NCBI RefSeq assembly: GCF_017874315.1
Contig: NZ_JAGGLG010000001.1
Span: 62,001 to 126,000, forward strand
DNA from: Symbiobacterium terraclitae
Lineage (GTDB): Bacteria > Bacillota > Sulfobacillia > Symbiobacteriales > Symbiobacteriaceae
Direction of reading: 5' to 3'
Length of the DNA stretch: 64,000 nt
The first letter of the stretch is position 1. Each line of letters starts with the position of its first letter. The notes beneath the pieces were generated by a model, which made no database searches, was not told where the DNA came from, and saw nothing but the letters and a program-made list of their open reading frames with translations. Position numbers and translations under genes: made by a program. Positions 25,261 to 34,219 of the stretch are shown here, one piece after another.

Positions 25261-25319
25261 CCGCGCCCGCGCAAGGTGGTATAGTGGGGCCAGGAAGTCC
25301 AGATAAAGGAGCAGGGTAC

Positions 25320-26501
25320 ATGGCACCTGTTGAGCGAGTCGTCCTGATCGTCATCGACAGCGTGGGAATCGGAGCGATGCCCGACGCGGCCGAGTGGGGA
25401 GACGCCGGCTCCAACACCCTGGGCAACATCGCCCGAAGGCGCGGCGGCCTCCCGCTGCCCAACATGGGCAGGCTGGGGCTGGGGAATCTGACGGAGATCG
25501 CGGGCACCCCGCCTGCGGATCAGCCGGCCGGGGCGTACGGCCGCATGGCCATCGCCTCGCACGGCAAGGACACGATGACCGGCCACTGGGAGATGGTGGG
25601 GATCCGGCCCGAGGCGCCGTTCCGCACCTACCCCGACGGCTTCCCGGAGGACCTGATCGCCGAGTTCTGCCGCCGGGCGGGCGTTCCCGGCGTGCTGGGC
25701 AACAAGGTGGCCTCCGGCACCGAGATCATCAAGGAGCTGGGCGAGGAGCACCTGCGCACGGGATGGCCGATCGTCTACACCAGCGCCGATTCGGTCTTCC
25801 AGGTGGCTGCCCACGAGGAGCGGTTCGGGCTGGAGCGGCTCTACCGCGTATGCGAGGTCGCCCGGGACCTGCTGCGCCCGCCGCACCGGGTGGGCCGGGT
25901 GATCGCACGCCCCTTCGTGGGTACCGACCGGACGAACTTCACCCGCACCGCCAACCGGCACGACTACGCCCTGGAGCCGCCGCGGATGATCCTCGACGAG
26001 ATCAGGGACGCCGGCTTGGCGGTGCTGGCCGTGGGCAAGATCGGCGACATCTTCTCCGGCCACGGCATCACCTGGGGCGAGCACACCAAGTCCAACGCCG
26101 ACGGTATCCGGATGATCCACGAGTGCCTCGACCGGAAGGAGCCGGGGCTGCTCTTCGCCAACCTGGTGGACTTCGACATGCTCTACGGCCACCGGCGGGA
26201 CGTCGAAGGGTACGCGCAGGCCCTGCTGGAGTTCGACGCCGCCCTGCCCGGGATCATGGCCAAGCTGGGCCCGCGGGACGTGCTGGTGGTCACCGCCGAC
26301 CACGGCAACGACCCGACGCACACGGGCACCGACCACACCCGGGAGTACGTGCCGGTGCTGCTCTGCGGCGAGCCGGTGCGGGCCGGGGCGGACGTGGGCA
26401 CCCGGGCCTCGCTGGCCGACCTGGGCGCCACCGTGGCCGACCTGGTGGGGGTTCCCGGCACGGGGTATGGCAAGAGCTTTGCGGAGGAGATTCTCAAGTA
26501 G
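25320..26501 (+). CDS. deoB: Phosphopentomutase
   Basis: A 393-residue alkaline-phosphatase-superfamily mutase interconverting ribose or deoxyribose 1- and 5-phosphates in nucleoside salvage. Metal and catalytic motifs: VIDSVGIGAMPD, KDTMTGHWE with the phospho-Thr region, VGKIGDIF, and TADHGNDPTHTGTDHTRE. ATG 25320 follows AAAGGAGCAGGG. A TGGTATAGT sequence at 25277-25285 could be an extended -10. In Bacillus drm follows the xerD orthologue, as here. Confidence 0.95.
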   Translation: MAPVERVVLIVIDSVGIGAMPDAAEWGDAGSNTLGNIARRRGGLPLPNMGRLGLGNLTEIAGTPPADQPAGAYGRMAIASHGKDTMTGHWEMVGIRPEAPFRTYPDGFPEDLIAEFCRRAGVPGVLGNKVASGTEIIKELGEEHLRTGWPIVYTSADSVFQVAAHEERFGLERLYRVCEVARDLLRPPHRVGRVIARPFVGTDRTNFTRTANRHDYALEPPRMILDEIRDAGLAVLAVGKIGDIFSGHGITWGEHTKSNADGIRMIHECLDRKEPGLLFANLVDFDMLYGHRRDVEGYAQALLEFDAALPGIMAKLGPRDVLVVTADHGNDPTHTGTDHTREYVPVLLCGEPVRAGADVGTRASLADLGATVADLVGVPGTGYGKSFAEEILK

Positions 26502-26507
26502 ATGGAG

Positions 26508-26532
26508 GGAGCGCCCCTGTGCGGGGCGCTCC
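26508..26532 (+). terminator. Terminator after deoB
   Basis: GGAGCGCCCC pairs with GGGGCGCTCC (10 bp, 5-nt loop). From here to the lipoprotein stop at 26721 no gene is recognised; only a small CCCGGC/GCCGGG hairpin is seen. Confidence 0.75.
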
Positions 26533-26720
26533 TTAGCGCGTCCGCACCGGATCACCGAATCGACATGGCAGACGTCGCCGACCGGCACACGTCTCCCGCT
26601 GGTCCGGCACGCTCAGGCACGGCGAGAACCCGGCTTCGCCGGGGCGCAGGCCGCCAGCGTCAGGTCCGGGGCGACCGCAAGCCAGATCCCCCGGCGGATG
26701 GGGCCCATGGATTACCCCCC

Positions 26721-27686
26721 TCAGGGCGTGAGCAGGGTGCCGGTGTAGGCGTGGATGACGGCGGTGATCTCGTTCCCCTCGTCCCTGCCCGGCGCCAGAC
26801 GGAGCACCCAGGCGAAGTAGGTGTGGCCGCGCCACTCGTACTCTTCCGTGTAGGTTGCTTCCAACAGCCGCAGGTCGCTGTCGCCCAGCTGCTCTAGGGC
26901 GGCCGCAACCGCCTCCTCCCGGCTGAGCGGGGTCGGTTCTCCGCCGAAGTGCGGCGGCTCGGCCCACACGACCGCGATGCGCTCGCCGGTCAGCGCGTCG
27001 ATGGCCACGGTGATGCGGTTGCCGTACGGGTAGAGCGCTTCCAGCACCCAGGCCGGCCGCCCGCGGGCGTCCTCCGACCCGAAGCGGGTGTAGGCCTCCT
27101 CGAACCTGGCCACCCACGGCCCGTCCGGTTCGATCAGTCGGGCCTTGGCCACCGCCTGCTCCTCGGTGAGATAGGGCGACTCGTCCGGCCCGAGCACCAG
27201 CACCCGCGTGTCTTGCAGTCCCAGACAGGGGCGGCCGCCCACCCGGGGCACCTCCTCGCCGGCCGGGAAGTCGCCCTGGGGAACGGCGCAGAGGACGAGG
27301 CGCACCGACTCGGCCGGTGCGTCGGTCCAGTTGAGCTCCCAACGGTGCGGACCAACCGCCTCGCCATCCAGGACCGCCAGAGGGACATCCCGGTTCGAGC
27401 GCCCATCGGTGTCCTGGTAGAGGAGCCAGTGGACCGCTTCCGCCCCGCTGACCGTGGCGGTCAGCGTGGGATGTGCCGGGAGTAGGAGAACGAAACCCTC
27501 GCCGTGCTCCACCCGCCGCAGTTCGCCCAGACGGTGTTCGACGAGCTGCGGGCGCCTCGGCTCCCGTTCTTCACCCGCGCCTCGCCCGGTGCCGCCGGCA
27601 GCCGGAAGGTCAGCCGGCGTGGCGGTCGTGCAGGCGGACAGGAGGGCCAGGGACAGCGCCAGGGAAAGCGCCAGGATGCGTCGCAT
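26721..27686 (-). CDS. PepSY-like lipoprotein
   Basis: A 321-residue secreted lipoprotein: MRRILALSLALSLALLSACT is a type II signal peptide with lipobox LSAC. The rest has at least two PepSY-like modules (YLTEEQAVAKARLIEPDG ... ALTGERIAVVW; LSREEAVAAALEQLG ... HAYTGTLLTP). PepSY units in this layout often bind or inhibit extracellular proteases or act as wall-located regulators. ATG 27686 follows GGAGGGA at 8 nt. It is divergent from the flavoprotein gene with a 123-bp shared promoter region. The name reflects domains; function is not known. Confidence 0.78.
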   Translation of the reverse strand: MRRILALSLALSLALLSACTTATPADLPAAGGTGRGAGEEREPRRPQLVEHRLGELRRVEHGEGFVLLLPAHPTLTATVSGAEAVHWLLYQDTDGRSNRDVPLAVLDGEAVGPHRWELNWTDAPAESVRLVLCAVPQGDFPAGEEVPRVGGRPCLGLQDTRVLVLGPDESPYLTEEQAVAKARLIEPDGPWVARFEEAYTRFGSEDARGRPAWVLEALYPYGNRITVAIDALTGERIAVVWAEPPHFGGEPTPLSREEAVAAALEQLGDSDLRLLEATYTEEYEWRGHTYFAWVLRLAPGRDEGNEITAVIHAYTGTLLTP

Positions 27687-27809
27687 TGCAGACTCCCTCC
27701 AGATTATCCTGACCAGTCTGACGGCGGGAACGGCAGTGACGTTTCGAGCGCCTGCACAGGGCGGGTAAACGCGAGGGTATCGGACACCCTACTCCCGGGG
27801 GGTGTTGGA

Positions 27810-28910
27810 ATGCGCATTGCGATCGTGGGGGCCGGGCTGGCCGGCCTGGCCTGCGCCCACGAGCTGGAGCGGCTCGGGCACGAGTGCGAGGTCTTCGAGA
27901 AGCGCGACCGGGTCGGGAAGATGTTCAACACCGTCGAGACCATGCTGGAATCGCTCTCCACCGAGCCGAGCAAGGACGTCTTCGAGACGCTGCGGCAGGA
28001 GCTGCACCTGCCGCTGAACCCGGCCAACCACATCACCAGGCTGGTCCTGCATTCCCAGTCCCGGGACACGCTCATCCGGGGCCACGTGGGCTACACCACC
28101 ACCCGCGGCCCGGAAGCGCGCTCGCTGGAGCAGCAGCTGCTCCGCCACTGCCGCTCGCCCGTCCGGTTTGACCAGAACCCGGACGTGGAGGAGCTCGCGA
28201 CGGCGTACGACTGGGTGGTCGTGGCCACGGGCTCGCCCAGGTGGCCGAAGCACTTCGGCCTGTGGCAGCGGGACATCGCCTGGTACATCCGCGGCGCCAA
28301 TGTGATCGGCGACTTCAACCCGGGGGAGCTCCACTTTTACTTCAACACGCGCTACGCCGGGACAGGGTACGCGATGATCGCCCCCTTCGACGAGCGCATG
28401 GCCTCGGTGGGCCTCGGCGTGCCCGACTCCTCCGAGGAGGCGGTGGAGGCCTACTGGACCCGGTTCCGGCAGGAGCAGGGGCACCTCTGGGAGCGCATCG
28501 AGGACGAGTTCAAGCTGGAGTGCTACGAGATCGGCCGCGTCAAGCAACGCGTCGTCGGCAACGTCATCTTCGTGGGCAACGCCGGCGGGTTCATCGAGCC
28601 GCTGGGGATCACGGGCCAGCAGAGCGCACTGCAGAGCGGGGTGCTGGCGGCCCGGAAGATCGCGCTGGGGGATGAGGCGTTCGACCGGTTTGCCGCGCGC
28701 TGGGACCACTTCTACAGCGACATGATGCGGCTGCGGCTGTACGTGAACGCCTGGACGGACCGGGAGATGGACCGGCTGGTCGGCCTCACGGGCCATGGCG
28801 TCGGCAGCGTGCTCATCCGCTCGCCCCTCAACCTGCTCGACCTGGTCGGGACAGCCATGGCCCACCTCCCCGTGACCCAGGATCCCTCGGCCGAGGTGGG
28901 GCCCTCGTGA
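27810..28910 (+). CDS. Geranylgeranyl-reductase-like FAD oxidoreductase
   Basis: A 366-residue flavoprotein. N-terminal FAD-binding fold GAGLAGLACAHELERLGHE, ending in Glu/Lys (VFEKRDRVGKMF); a central WVVVATGSPRWPKHF; and a C-terminal VGNAGGFIEPLGITGQQSAL typical of the geranylgeranyl reductase/halogenase-like group. It lacks membrane segments. ATG 27810 follows a GGGGGGTG site. The next gene, 45 bp on, encodes a protoglobin and may form an operon with it. The substrate is unknown; reduction of an isoprenoid or transfer of electrons to a haem partner are both possible. Confidence 0.82.
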   Translation: MRIAIVGAGLAGLACAHELERLGHECEVFEKRDRVGKMFNTVETMLESLSTEPSKDVFETLRQELHLPLNPANHITRLVLHSQSRDTLIRGHVGYTTTRGPEARSLEQQLLRHCRSPVRFDQNPDVEELATAYDWVVVATGSPRWPKHFGLWQRDIAWYIRGANVIGDFNPGELHFYFNTRYAGTGYAMIAPFDERMASVGLGVPDSSEEAVEAYWTRFRQEQGHLWERIEDEFKLECYEIGRVKQRVVGNVIFVGNAGGFIEPLGITGQQSALQSGVLAARKIALGDEAFDRFAARWDHFYSDMMRLRLYVNAWTDREMDRLVGLTGHGVGSVLIRSPLNLLDLVGTAMAHLPVTQDPSAEVGPS

Positions 28911-28955
28911 CGAGAGGCATAGGATTGTGCCAGGGAAATGGGAGGTGGAGCGCCC

Positions 28956-29540
28956 ATGCAGAGGCTTCCTGGCTACACCTATGGAACGCCGCTGGTGCCG
29001 CAGTCGCCTGTCAGCCTGCGGGAGTTCGAGTGGATGAAGGCGACGGCGATGTTCACCGACGAGGATGTGAGATACCTGCGCATGTCCCTCGCCATCCTGG
29101 CCGACCAGACGGCCGAGATCGTGGAGAAGTGGTACGAGTTCGTCGGCTCCCAGCCGCAGCTCATCCGCTACTACAGCACCCCCGCCGGCATGCCGCTGCA
29201 GGACTACCTGGCCCGGACGTTTGCCCGGTTCCAGCAGTGGATCATCGACACCGCGGAGGCGAACTACGACCAGGACTGGCTCAACTACCAGTACGAGATT
29301 GGTTTGCGCCATCACCACACGAAGAAGAACCGGACCGACGCCGCGCCCGCACTGCCGCACATCCACTACCGGTACATGGTGCCCCTGATCTACCCCATCG
29401 TCGCGACGCTGAAGCCCTTCCTGGCGCGAAAGGGCCACTCCCCCGAAGAGGTGGAGAAGATGTGGGAGGCGTGGCTGAAGGCCGTGCTCCTCTCCGTCGC
29501 GCTCTGGAGCCAGCCGTACGTGAAGCCGGGTGAGTTCTGA
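28956..29540 (+). CDS. Stand-alone protoglobin
   Basis: A 194-residue single-domain protein matching the protoglobin/globin-coupled-sensor fold. Diagnostic stretches: FTDEDVRYLRMSLAILADQ, the haem-pocket region YEIGLRHHHTKKNRTDA (candidate proximal His), and PHIHYRYMVPLIYPI. No signalling domain is attached, so it is not a sensor kinase or chemoreceptor. ATG 28956 follows GGGAGGTGG; earlier in-frame starts overlap that site. The neighbour upstream is a flavoprotein, and a terminator follows. Haem binding is expected from the family; ligand and role (O2, NO or CO chemistry) are open. Confidence 0.85.
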   Translation: MQRLPGYTYGTPLVPQSPVSLREFEWMKATAMFTDEDVRYLRMSLAILADQTAEIVEKWYEFVGSQPQLIRYYSTPAGMPLQDYLARTFARFQQWIIDTAEANYDQDWLNYQYEIGLRHHHTKKNRTDAAPALPHIHYRYMVPLIYPIVATLKPFLARKGHSPEEVEKMWEAWLKAVLLSVALWSQPYVKPGEF

Positions 29541-29579
29541 GCACGAGGGCAAGCCGCCCGGTTCTGCACAGCGCTGTGA

Positions 29580-29606
29580 GCCACCTCGCAACCGCGGCGA
29601 GGTGGC
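29580..29606 (+). terminator. Terminator after protoglobin gene
   Basis: GCCACCTCGC pairs with GCGAGGTGGC (10 bp, 7-nt loop). No T-run follows. Confidence 0.7.
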
Positions 29607-29698
29607 CCATCGGTGCTGTTGCGACACGACATCCCGCGTGACGCCCCTGCCGTGACCTCGACCGAGGCTCCGTCGTTATGACATGCGGAGGTGCCGAG

Positions 29699-30219
29699 AT
29701 GACGCGAACCCTCGTCACACGGCAGAGCCCCATCTGGCTCCTGGCCATGCTGCTGGCAGCCTGCAGTGCACTGCCCGGCAGGCCTGCGGCAGATCCGTCA
29801 GGTCAGGCGGCGCTGTCCTCGCATCGGGCGAGGCCGACCGCAACCTCGGGCGGTCTTCCATCCGTGGCCGACTGCGCAAGCCGATACGGGGTCGCAGGAA
29901 TGGCTCCGGATGTGCGGGATCTCCTGCAACGCGGGGCAGCAGACGAGCTGTGGGCGTGCGCCGCCCGCAGGGCCAGCTGGGATCGCGCGTACCGGGCGAC
30001 AATCGCTTACGAGCTTCTCATCAGCGGCAGGGACGAGGTCGACCCAGCGCTCCCCGGCTACCAGGCCAAGGAACCACCTCACGGGTGCGGAGCATACCTG
30101 GCACCTGGACGGAGATCCGGGGCATCCGGCTCGGGCGCAGTCAGCTGTTCATCGTGCTGGCGGACCGGGTGGTGGTGGTCCCGTTCACCGAAGCTGCTCT
30201 GTCTTCAAGGCGAGCGTGA
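29699..30219 (+). pseudogene. Lipoprotein gene broken by a frameshift
   Basis: The start is good: ATG 29699 behind GGAGGTG, then a lipoprotein signal (LLAMLLAACSAL). Protein-like sequence runs to about 30065 (ATIAYELLISGRDEVDPALP, GYQAKEP). The frame then turns into Gly/Ser/Arg noise that would run antisense through the next gene. In the frame shifted by one, a natural C-terminus continues (TWTEIRGIRLGRSQLFIVLA, DRVVVVPFTEAAL) to the stop at 30219, just before a strong terminator. A single indel near 30060-30090, real or a sequencing error, explains this; joined, the product is about 173 residues. I do not recognise the family. Confidence 0.7.
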
Positions 30220-30227
30220 CAGCAAAC

Positions 30228-30259
30228 GGGCCGGGGTCCGCTGCGTCGGACCCCGGCCC
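30228..30259. terminator. Bidirectional terminator
   Basis: GGGCCGGGGTCCG pairs perfectly with CGGACCCCGGCCC (13 bp, 6-nt loop) between convergent genes. On the minus strand it is followed by TTTGCTGT, so it serves best as terminator of the ABC exporter operon. Confidence 0.8.
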
Positions 30260-30269
30260 AAGACTGACT

Positions 30270-31823
30270 TCACCACCGCCAGGTGCGGAGCATCACCCAT
30301 ACCCCGCCGACGAGGAGGGCGAGGGGCAGCCCAAGGGCGAGCGCCCACGCCAAAGGAGCCGGGGCCGGCAACCAGGGGGTGCCCGCCGCCGCCCAGAGGG
30401 GCAGGGCGGTGGAGAGCGTCAGCCCGATCGTCCGGGCCAGGGCGGACCAGGCGCTGGACTGTGCGAGGGCGGAGCCCCCCTGCTCGGCCTGGGGGGCGCC
30501 GGGCGCCTCGGGCTCCTCCGGGTCCTGGCTGGCGAAGGCCGCGGCCGCGCCGAAGCCGCCCATCACGCCGAACAGCAGCGCCAGTTCGGTCCGCAGGAGC
30601 AGCGCGACGGCGCCGGCGAGGGACAGGCGGGCCGCCACGCTCCCCACTGCGACGGCCACCGCCACCAGCAGCCCCGACGGCACCGCCACCGCGATCAGCT
30701 TGGCGGCGATCAGCCGTGGCGTGGGCACCGCTGCGAGGCGGTAGAGGGCGATGGTCACACGCTCCTGCTGGAAGACCCGCGAGACCCAGTGGCCGAAGGC
30801 GTTGAACCAGGCCAGGAGCGAGAGCGCACCGACCGATCCGACGAGCCGCGCCGCGGGCTGCCCCGCGGCCGCCCGCCCGGCGAACCAGACGCCAACGGCG
30901 CCGGCGACGAAGATCAGGAGCTGGGTGCGCGTCATCTTCGACCGCGCGAGATGCAGCCACTCCCGGGAGAGCACCGCCCGCAGCACGCCGTCGCCCCGCA
31001 GCGGCAGCCAGAAGGAGCGCCCCGGGCGGTCGGTGTCCTGCTCGTTCAGCTCCAGCACCCGGTAGAGCCCCTGCCGGTAGTGCTCCTCCACCCACTCGGG
31101 GCGCACCAGCAGGGTGGCGGCCAGCAGCAGCCCGGGCACGCCGGCCACCGCGGTCAGCGTGGTCAGCACCGCGCGGCGCGACTCGCGCATCACGAGCGCC
31201 AGCTCCGTGGCGGTGCCGCCCGAGCTGAGGTAGATGATGGCCGCGGTGATCAGGGCCATGGTGAGCACGCCGAAGATGGTGTTGCCGTGGCGCATCGTCC
31301 GGGGGTGGAAGCGGCCCCAGAAGGTGAGGAGCAGCAGGCCGGCCAGGTGCGCCACCACGCCCGCGGCCGCCCCCACCAGCCAGAGCAGGGCCAGGGCGGG
31401 CCACCGCCCTGGAGGGGGCACGATGGAGGAGTAGGCCCAGGCCCAGAGCAGCGTCGTCCAGAGCCGGGTGGGCAGCGACTCGATCACCCGCCCCAGCAGG
31501 AAGGCAAGGGGGCGGGCCGGGGTGAGCTGGAAGAGCGGCACCAGGAGGCCCTGGTAGAGCTGGGCCTGTCCCCGGGAGAAGCCGCCCATGATGCCGAACC
31601 AGCCCATCTGCGCCGCGATCAGGGCCACGGCGCCCACGAGGCCGGCCTCGGCGGCATCCGGGGCCATGGCGGGGGCCCGCCGCGCGACCAAGTAGGCAGC
31701 CAGGCCCTGCAGCGCCAGCCAGATCAGGCCGGCCTTCATGCGGGAGAAGCGGAACATGCGGTTCCAGCTGGCCTGCCAGCCAGACCGGGCGATGGCCAGA
31801 GAGAGGGTGAGCACGCCGTTCAT
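30270..31823 (-). CDS. ABC exporter membrane protein
   Basis: A 517-residue integral membrane protein with many hydrophobic segments (for example AGLVGAVALIAAQMGWFGIM, WPALALLWLVGAAAGVVAHL, TIFGVLTMALITAAIIYL, LIAVAVPSGLLVAVAVAVGS and a C-terminal ALALGLPLALLVGGVWVML). Its ATG overlaps the stop of the ATPase gene by 4 bp, so the two form one exporter. The ATPase belongs to the ABC-2/DrugRA-like class, and this protein plays the permease part, though it is longer than a simple ABC-2 subunit. Substrate unknown. Confidence 0.85.
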   Translation of the reverse strand: MNGVLTLSLAIARSGWQASWNRMFRFSRMKAGLIWLALQGLAAYLVARRAPAMAPDAAEAGLVGAVALIAAQMGWFGIMGGFSRGQAQLYQGLLVPLFQLTPARPLAFLLGRVIESLPTRLWTTLLWAWAYSSIVPPPGRWPALALLWLVGAAAGVVAHLAGLLLLTFWGRFHPRTMRHGNTIFGVLTMALITAAIIYLSSGGTATELALVMRESRRAVLTTLTAVAGVPGLLLAATLLVRPEWVEEHYRQGLYRVLELNEQDTDRPGRSFWLPLRGDGVLRAVLSREWLHLARSKMTRTQLLIFVAGAVGVWFAGRAAAGQPAARLVGSVGALSLLAWFNAFGHWVSRVFQQERVTIALYRLAAVPTPRLIAAKLIAVAVPSGLLVAVAVAVGSVAARLSLAGAVALLLRTELALLFGVMGGFGAAAAFASQDPEEPEAPGAPQAEQGGSALAQSSAWSALARTIGLTLSTALPLWAAAGTPWLPAPAPLAWALALGLPLALLVGGVWVMLRTWRW

Positions 31824-32584
31824 GCCGGATCCGCCTCCTCCGGAAGCTCGTCGCCCGTGAGGGCGAGGAAGCTCTCCTCGAGGCTGGCCCCCGGGCGCCC
31901 GGCCTGCTCGGCCAGCTCGGCGGCGGTGCCGTTGGCGATGAGCCGCCCCCGGTGGATCAGCCCGATGCGGTCGGACAGCTCCTCGGCGATCGAGAGGATG
32001 TGCGTGGTGAGCACGACGGCCACACCCTCTCGGGCCCAGGCCTTCACCAGGTCCTTCACCTCGCGGGCGGCGCGGGCGTCAAGTCCGTTGGTCACCTCGT
32101 CGAGGAGCAGCACGCGCGGCCGGTGCAGCAGGGCCGTGGCGATGGCCATCTTCCGCTTCATCCCCAGCGAGAAGTCGCGGATCAGCCGGTCGGCCTGGGC
32201 GGTGAGGCCCATCAGGGCGAGCAGCTCCTCCGCCCGCGCCTTGCCCTCGGCCCGGCTCATGCCGTAGAGGTCGGCCATGAACCACAGGAACTCCCGGGCC
32301 GTCAGGAGCTCGTGCAGGATCGGCGTGTCGGGCACGTAGCCGATCGCTCGCTTCGCCTTGGCCGGCTCCTGCCAGACGTCGTGCCCGAGGATGCGCACGC
32401 GGCCGGAGGTGGGGGGCAGCAGGCCGACCATCATCTTCATCGTCGTGGTCTTGCCGGCGCCGTTGGCGCCGAGGAAGCCGAAGATCTCCCCGGGCCGCAC
32501 GGAGAGGTTGAGCCCCTGCACGGCCGGAAAGCCGCCGTAGGTCTTGGTCAGGTTTTCGAGCAAGATCGCCGGGGTGGTGGCCAC
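31820..32584 (-). CDS. ABC transporter ATP-binding protein
   Basis: A 254-residue ATPase with Walker A GANGAGKTTTMKM, Q-loop region YVPDTP, signature FSLGMKRKMAIA, Walker B VLLLDEVTNGLD and switch His in TTHILSI. It is of the type that energises ABC-2-like exporters. Two GTG starts are possible: 32596, or 32584, which has GGAGTGA at 8 nt and is chosen. It is translationally coupled to the membrane protein downstream and divergent from dacF. Confidence 0.92.
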   Translation of the reverse strand: MATTPAILLENLTKTYGGFPAVQGLNLSVRPGEIFGFLGANGAGKTTTMKMMVGLLPPTSGRVRILGHDVWQEPAKAKRAIGYVPDTPILHELLTAREFLWFMADLYGMSRAEGKARAEELLALMGLTAQADRLIRDFSLGMKRKMAIATALLHRPRVLLLDEVTNGLDARAAREVKDLVKAWAREGVAVVLTTHILSIAEELSDRIGLIHRGRLIANGTAAELAEQAGRPGASLEESFLALTGDELPEEADPA

Positions 32585-32747
32585 GGTTCGCGTCACTCCA
32601 CGTGGGTAGAGTACGGACTACTGTTCCGACGAAAGCGCGCGCGGGCAGGGTTCGGTCCGATCGCACGCGGTTGATGGGGCCATGACGCAAGTGTACATGC
32701 GCCTCGGGCAGACTACAACCAGAGTCTGTTCGAGGAGGCAGGAATCA

Positions 32748-34043
32748 ATGCGGAGGAACGTTGTGCGCTGCTTTGCGGCGCTGCTGTGCGCCGCCCTTGC
32801 GCTGGCGGCCGCCAGGCCGGCGGCCGGCATGGAGCGATGGCCGCCGGCGATCGGCGTGGAGGACGGCGACCACCTGTACCGGCACAACCGCGCGGCCGAC
32901 GACCTGGACGAGGCGGAGGAGGCATCCGCCGCTGCGCCGGAGTCGGGACAGGACAGCCCGGTGAAGCTGACCGCGCCGTCGGCGGTGCTGATGGAGGCGC
33001 TGAGCGGTCGGGTGATCTACGAGAAGAACGCCCACGAGCGCCGCAACCCCGCCAGCATCACCAAGATCATGACGCTGATCGTGGCGTTCGACGCCGTGCG
33101 TGACGGCAAGGTGAAGCTGACGGACCAGGTGACCATCTCCGAGGAGGCCAAGCGGCAGCCGGGCACGACCATCTTCGCCGACGTGGGGGAGACTTTCACG
33201 CTGGAGGAGCTGCTCCTCTCCGTGGCCGTGGGCTCCGCCAACGACGCGGCCGTGGCGGTGGCCGAGCACGTGGCCGGTTCCGCGGAGGCGTTCGCCGTGC
33301 TGATGAACAAGAAGGCCAGGGAGCTGGGGATGAACAACACCCACTTCGTGAACCCGACGGGCCTCTCGGCGGAAGGGCACCTGACCACGGCGTACGACAT
33401 CGCCCTGATGAGCCGGTACGCGGTGCTCAACTACCCCGAGCTGGTGAAGTTGACGTCGATCTACGGCGCCGAGCTGAACGTGCCCTGGCGGAAGAACGGC
33501 CCCAAGTTCCAACTGTGGAACAACAACAAGCTGCTCACCTGGTACAAGGGCGCCGACGGCCTGAAGACCGGGTGGACGCAGGCCGCGGGGTACTGCCTTG
33601 CCGCGACGGCCGTGCAGGACGGCACGCGCATGATCGCCGTGGTGATGGGCTCTGAGAGCGCCAAGCAGCGGAACATCGAGGTTGCGCGGCTCCTGGACTA
33701 CGGCTTCGCCAACTACACCGCCGTGGAGATCGCGCCGGCCGGCAAGAAGTTCGGCCCCGTGCGGGTGGCCCGCGGCGCCGTGCCGGAGATCGAGCCCGTG
33801 CCCCGCTCGGCCTTCGGGGTGAGCGTGCCCAAGGGCTCCCAGGACAAGGTCAGGTGGGAGGTGAAGCTGCCGCGGCAGGTGGCGGCGCCGGTCCAGCAGG
33901 GGCAGGTGATCGGCCACATCGTGGCCAGCCTGGGCGACGAGGAGGTGGCCCGCATGGACCTCGTCTCGCCCGTGGCCGTGGGCAAGGCCAACCTCTGGCA
34001 GTCCGTCGTGCACACCGTGCGGGGGATCTTCAGCTTCGACTGA
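32748..34043 (+). CDS. dacF: D-alanyl-D-alanine carboxypeptidase (penicillin-binding)
   Basis: A 431-residue low-molecular-weight PBP that trims peptidoglycan stem peptides. Signal peptide at residues 1-25 (CFAALLCAALALAAA), then an acidic spacer, then the S11 domain with nucleophile motif SxxK (PASITKIM), SxN (VGSANDAA) and KTG (DGLKTGWT), and a C-terminal beta domain. ATG 32748 follows GAGGAGGCAG; earlier in-frame codons lack a site. dacF precedes spoIIAA in Bacillus too, where it is forespore-expressed; here a terminator separates it from spoIIA. Confidence 0.93.
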   Translation: MRRNVVRCFAALLCAALALAAARPAAGMERWPPAIGVEDGDHLYRHNRAADDLDEAEEASAAAPESGQDSPVKLTAPSAVLMEALSGRVIYEKNAHERRNPASITKIMTLIVAFDAVRDGKVKLTDQVTISEEAKRQPGTTIFADVGETFTLEELLLSVAVGSANDAAVAVAEHVAGSAEAFAVLMNKKARELGMNNTHFVNPTGLSAEGHLTTAYDIALMSRYAVLNYPELVKLTSIYGAELNVPWRKNGPKFQLWNNNKLLTWYKGADGLKTGWTQAAGYCLAATAVQDGTRMIAVVMGSESAKQRNIEVARLLDYGFANYTAVEIAPAGKKFGPVRVARGAVPEIEPVPRSAFGVSVPKGSQDKVRWEVKLPRQVAAPVQQGQVIGHIVASLGDEEVARMDLVSPVAVGKANLWQSVVHTVRGIFSFD

Positions 34044-34055
34044 GTGCGGTCAGAG

Positions 34056-34085
34056 GGGTCCGCCGTCGAGGACGGCGGGCCCTTT
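34056..34085 (+). terminator. Terminator between dacF and spoIIAA
   Basis: GGGTCCGCCGTC pairs with GACGGCGGGCCC (12 bp with one G-T pair, GAG loop) and is followed by TTT. It suggests spoIIA is transcribed from its own promoter. Confidence 0.75.
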
Positions 34086-34096
34086 CGCGCGCATCC

Positions 34097-34162
34097 TGTC
34101 GAATCTTGTTGACCGAAAGGATGGAAGATCAGGGAGGAAATGGCAAGGACGACAAAGAACAT
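34097..34162 (+). promoter_or_regulatory. Spo0A box and possible sigma-H promoter of spoIIA
   Basis: TGTCGAA at 34097-34103 is a perfect Spo0A-box match, 117 bp before the spoIIAA ATG. Downstream, AGGAAAT (34135-34141) and GAACAT (34157-34162), 15 bp apart, loosely resemble sigma-H -35 and -10 elements. In Bacillus spoIIA is driven by sigma-H and activated by phosphorylated Spo0A. The box is seen directly; the promoter assignment is weaker. Confidence 0.6.
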
Positions 34163-34219
34163 ACCGCCAAACGCGGCGGCTCGCGTGTGCCGCCGAGAAT
34201 CGCAGTGGGGGGACTCACC

